A DNA stretch of 64,000 nucleotides from CAKSQL01 sp045649415 (GTDB lineage Bacteria; Bacillota; Clostridia; UBA1381), in the NCBI GenBank assembly GCA_045649415.1, contig JAZRPY010000014.1:124001-188000 (forward strand), given 5' to 3'. Position numbers and translations under genes: made by a program. Shown here in pieces: positions 61,632-64,000 of this stretch; positions within the stretch are counted from its first letter, which is position 1, and each line of letters begins with the position of its first letter. Under the pieces are notes generated by a model. That model saw only the letters and a list, made by a program, of their open reading frames with translations, was not told the origin of the DNA and searched no databases.

Positions 61632-61919
61632 CAAAGTAAAGGCTTTGACGAAGAGTGCGCAGAAGTGGTTCTCTTTTAGAGAGGTGATGGGTGGTGCAAA
61701 TCGCTGAGAATTCTCTGTTAGCTGTAGCTTCCGAGCCGAGAGGAAGAAAGCAATATTTTTGTGAGTAGAGCCTCTCCGTGATTGCTGCGTTAATGCATAA
61801 GAGTTGACAGACTCCGAAAGTGGTAGTCGGGAGAACCGATTGCAATTTGAGTGGTACCGCGGGTTGATTATTTACTCGTCTCAAAGGAATTTTATAAGTC
61901 TTTTGGGATGAGTTTTTTT
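61632..61919 (+). ncRNA. T-box leader (tRNA-sensing riboswitch)
   Basis: Stem I base GGCT/AGCC (61641-61737). AGAGAG bulge and distal stem GTGAT-GGGTGGTGCAA-ATCGC at about 61678-61704. Conserved T-box AGTGGTACCGCG (61850-61861) in the antiterminator. Intrinsic terminator with arms 61874-61888 and 61898-61912, then T8. Uncharged tRNA would pair its CCA end with the T-box and allow read-through. The specifier loop 3' strand lies at about 61711-61726, but I cannot fix the triplet by eye (GTT and TTA are both possible). The amino acid is therefore unassigned. Confidence 0.92.
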
Positions 61920-61949
61920 AGTTTTTGTCCCAAAACAGGAGGTAAATAT

Positions 61950-64000
61950 ATGAAGAATATGACTGAAATTGATTTTAAAATCAAAGAAATTTCGGGAAGA
62001 ATCAAGGAACTGAGAGAAATTGAGGGCTTATCAGTATCTCAAATGGCAAAGAAAATTGATGTCAGCGAGGAAGAATATGTTTTGTGCGAAAATGGTATGC
62101 AGGACTTAAACTTTGCCTTTATCTACAGATGTGCCCTTGCCTTCAATGTGGATGTTACCGATATTATTGAAGGTAGAAGTCCAAATTTGAAATTTTATAC
62201 TATGACAAGAAATGGAGAAGGTCAGAGAATTGATGAGGCTCATGGTATGACCTACTTTAACTTGGCAGCTGCCTTCCGTAACAGAATTGCTGAGCCATTG
62301 TATGTTGAATGTAAGTATGATGCTGAGGCAGAAAAAAGGGGAATAGAGGTCACAACTCATATAGGACAGGAATGTGATATTGTTGTTAAAGGACATTTAA
62401 AAGTGCAAATCGGTGAGCATTCCGAGGTCTTAGGCCCTGGAGACAGTATATACTATGATAGCTCCACTCCTCATGGAATGATTGCAGTAAATGGTGAGGA
62501 TTGCATTTTCTATGCCATTGTTTTAAATCCTGTTGGTGATCCCGTGCCTGAATTACACACAACCAAACAGGTAGTATCAAAGCCTGTGGAGAGGGACACT
62601 AAAAAGAGAATTTATCATAAGTTTATTGAAACAGAGGAAAATGATGCAGGTACTCCTGTATCAATTAAATTCAAGAACGAGGATAAGTTCAACTTTGCGT
62701 TTGATATTGTTGATGAAATTGCAAAAAAAGAGCCTGATAAGGTGGCGTTAGTTCATATATCCAATGAAAAGGAAAAGAATGTGTTCACATTTAGGGACAT
62801 AAAAAGAAATTCCTGCAGAGTTGCAAACTATTTAAAATCCCTTGGCGTTAAAAAGGGAGATAAGGTTATGCTTGTGTTGGGTAGAAATTATCAGTTTTGG
62901 TACACAATGCTTGCTCTTCATAGGCTTGGTGCAATTGCAATCCCTGCGATGAATCAGTTATTGGAGCATGACTTTGAATATAGATTCAATGCGGCAGAAA
63001 TAAGCACGATAATATGTACATCAAAGGGTGAGGTAACAGAACAGGTTGATATTGCAGCTAAAAAGTGTCCTCAGCTTGTTAATAAAATTATCGTTGGTGA
63101 AAATAAAGAGGGTTGGAGAAACTTAGATGAGGAATTCACAATGTTCTCCACTCATTTTGAAAGGGAAGAGGACACTGCATGTGGTGATGACACAATGCTT
63201 ATGTTCTTCACCTCGGGAACAACAGGATATCCTAAAATTGCAGAACATACATATAAATATGCACTCGGACATTTCCATACTGCTAAGTATTGGCATAATG
63301 TTGTGCCTGACGGATTACATTTCACAATTTCCGACACAGGCTGGGCAAAGGCTATGTGGGGTAAATTCTATGGTCAATGGTTATGTGAGGCAGCAACCTT
63401 TGTTTATGATTTTGACAGATTCAATGCAGCAGATATTTTGTCTATGTTCAAGGAGCATAATATAACAACCTTCTGTGCACCACCTACCATGCTTCGTATG
63501 ATGGTTAAGGAGGATTTATCAAAATATGATTTGTCGTCACTAACACATATAACTACTGCAGGAGAGGCGTTAAATCCTGAAATTTACAGACAATTTGAAA
63601 AAGCAACAGGCTTGCAGATTATGGAAGGCTTCGGTCAGTCGGAAAGCACCATGATGATTGGTAATTTAAGAGGTGCACCTCACAAGATTGGCTCAATGGG
63701 TAAGCCTGCACCGATTTATGATATCAGTCTTGTTGATTCTGACGGAAATCCTGTGAAGGCAGGTCAACCTGGAGAAATTGTTGTTAATGTAAGTGGTGGA
63801 GCACCCTGTGGCTTGTTTAAGGGCTACTATAATGATACAGAGAAAACCAATGAGGTGTGGCACAATGGTTTTTATCACACAGGCGATGTTGCTTGGCGTG
63901 ATGAGGACGGATTTTATTGGTATGTAGGTAGAGCTGATGATGTTATCAAATCGTCAGGCTATAGAATCGGGCCATTTGAAATCGAAAGTGTTATTGTGGA
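61950..64000 (+). CDS. XRE-HTH + cupin + AMP-forming acyl-CoA synthetase fusion, cut by window edge
   Basis: One uninterrupted frame of 683 codons running off the right edge. I checked the phase line by line over the HTH, cupin and A3 region. ATG with AGGAGG 7 nt upstream. Residues about 14-72 are an XRE helix-turn-helix (LREIEGLSVSQMAKKIDVSE). About 119-195 form a cupin (GQECDIVVKGHLKVQIG, then LGPGDSIYYDSSTPHGM). From about 230 on is an ANL-superfamily synthetase: TSGTTGYPK (A3, about 421), GFGQSES (A5, about 560), HTGDVAWRDEDGFYWYVGR (A7) and GYRIGPFEIES (A8). The A8 form resembles ACSM medium-chain acyl-CoA synthetases. The catalytic A10 Lys would lie beyond the window. Expressed from a T-box leader; acyl substrate unknown. 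Confidence 0.88.
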   Translation, partial: MKNMTEIDFKIKEISGRIKELREIEGLSVSQMAKKIDVSEEEYVLCENGMQDLNFAFIYRCALAFNVDVTDIIEGRSPNLKFYTMTRNGEGQRIDEAHGMTYFNLAAAFRNRIAEPLYVECKYDAEAEKRGIEVTTHIGQECDIVVKGHLKVQIGEHSEVLGPGDSIYYDSSTPHGMIAVNGEDCIFYAIVLNPVGDPVPELHTTKQVVSKPVERDTKKRIYHKFIETEENDAGTPVSIKFKNEDKFNFAFDIVDEIAKKEPDKVALVHISNEKEKNVFTFRDIKRNSCRVANYLKSLGVKKGDKVMLVLGRNYQFWYTMLALHRLGAIAIPAMNQLLEHDFEYRFNAAEISTIICTSKGEVTEQVDIAAKKCPQLVNKIIVGENKEGWRNLDEEFTMFSTHFEREEDTACGDDTMLMFFTSGTTGYPKIAEHTYKYALGHFHTAKYWHNVVPDGLHFTISDTGWAKAMWGKFYGQWLCEAATFVYDFDRFNAADILSMFKEHNITTFCAPPTMLRMMVKEDLSKYDLSSLTHITTAGEALNPEIYRQFEKATGLQIMEGFGQSESTMMIGNLRGAPHKIGSMGKPAPIYDISLVDSDGNPVKAGQPGEIVVNVSGGAPCGLFKGYYNDTEKTNEVWHNGFYHTGDVAWRDEDGFYWYVGRADDVIKSSGYRIGPFEIESVIV

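Noticed and set aside
61570..61884. 104-codon minus-strand frame across the T-box region
   Set aside because: It overlaps the T-box structure and promoter, has no ribosome site, and has no recognisable product.
1..64000. CRISPR arrays, insertion sequences, prophage or integrative elements
   Set aside because: No regularly spaced repeats, transposase, integrase or structural phage genes were seen. The XRE/ImmA pair alone does not establish an element.

Overview
The window is AT-rich and gene-dense. It reads as chromosomal backbone of an endospore-forming member of the class Clostridia (Bacillota). The support is the start of spoIVB, an uninterrupted sigK with a pro-sequence, YtvI- and SpoVB-type sporulation membrane proteins, strong Shine-Dalgarno sites, sigma-A promoters with 17-nt spacers, a T-box leader, and the acpS-nnr-alr-ndoAI-ndoA order shared with Bacillus. 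I found no prophage, insertion sequence or CRISPR array.

Layout. 1-4250 (minus): the 5' part of spoIVB and a heterodimeric ABC exporter pair. 4357-12540 (plus): trmL, degV, apgM, ytvI, metG, proS and a DUF1599 gene, closed by a terminator. 12683-19485 (plus): a cupin/GIY-YIG fusion, a SpoVB-like flippase, pncB, tsaC (Sua5), ywlE, rimI and tsaD. 19566-21552: sigK, a minus-strand XRE/ImmA pair and an odd tRNA-Gly. 21555-25300 (minus): a GntR-ABC module and an HPr-like gene. 25401-32700: mtaB, a minus-strand chromate-transporter/GNAT/EamA operon, rpsT, a nitroreductase, a ZIP transporter and an MFS transporter. 32824-40269 (minus): one ten-gene operon, nfeD-SPFH-adh-rdgB-hyp-acpS-nnr-alr-ndoAI-ndoA. 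40340-49780: an M23 peptidase (minus), a ClpE-type unfoldase (plus), then minus-strand ctp, DUF1934, murI, rluD, lspA and rmuC. 49807-57690 (minus): rpoBC as its own transcription unit with a structured leader. 57743-61535: a dnaD-like gene (plus) and valS (minus). 61597-64000 (plus): a T-box leader and a gene that runs off the window.

How the genes connect. tsaC, tsaD and mtaB act in succession on A37 of ANN-decoding tRNAs (t6A, then ms2t6A). trmL modifies the wobble base, and metG, proS and valS charge tRNAs. spoIVB and sigK belong to the same late-sporulation signalling route, in which SpoIVB triggers pro-sigma-K processing. alr, murI, lspA, the M23 peptidase and the SpoVB-like flippase serve the envelope.

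The most unusual items are: (1) an XRE-HTH + cupin + AMP-forming acyl-CoA synthetase fusion behind a T-box leader (61597 to the end); (2) a tRNA-Gly(CCC) with an apparent 8-nt anticodon loop, whose promoter overlaps an operator-like palindrome shared with an XRE/ImmA pair; (3) a cupin/GIY-YIG nuclease fusion; and (4) an rpoBC leader with mutually exclusive RNA pairings.
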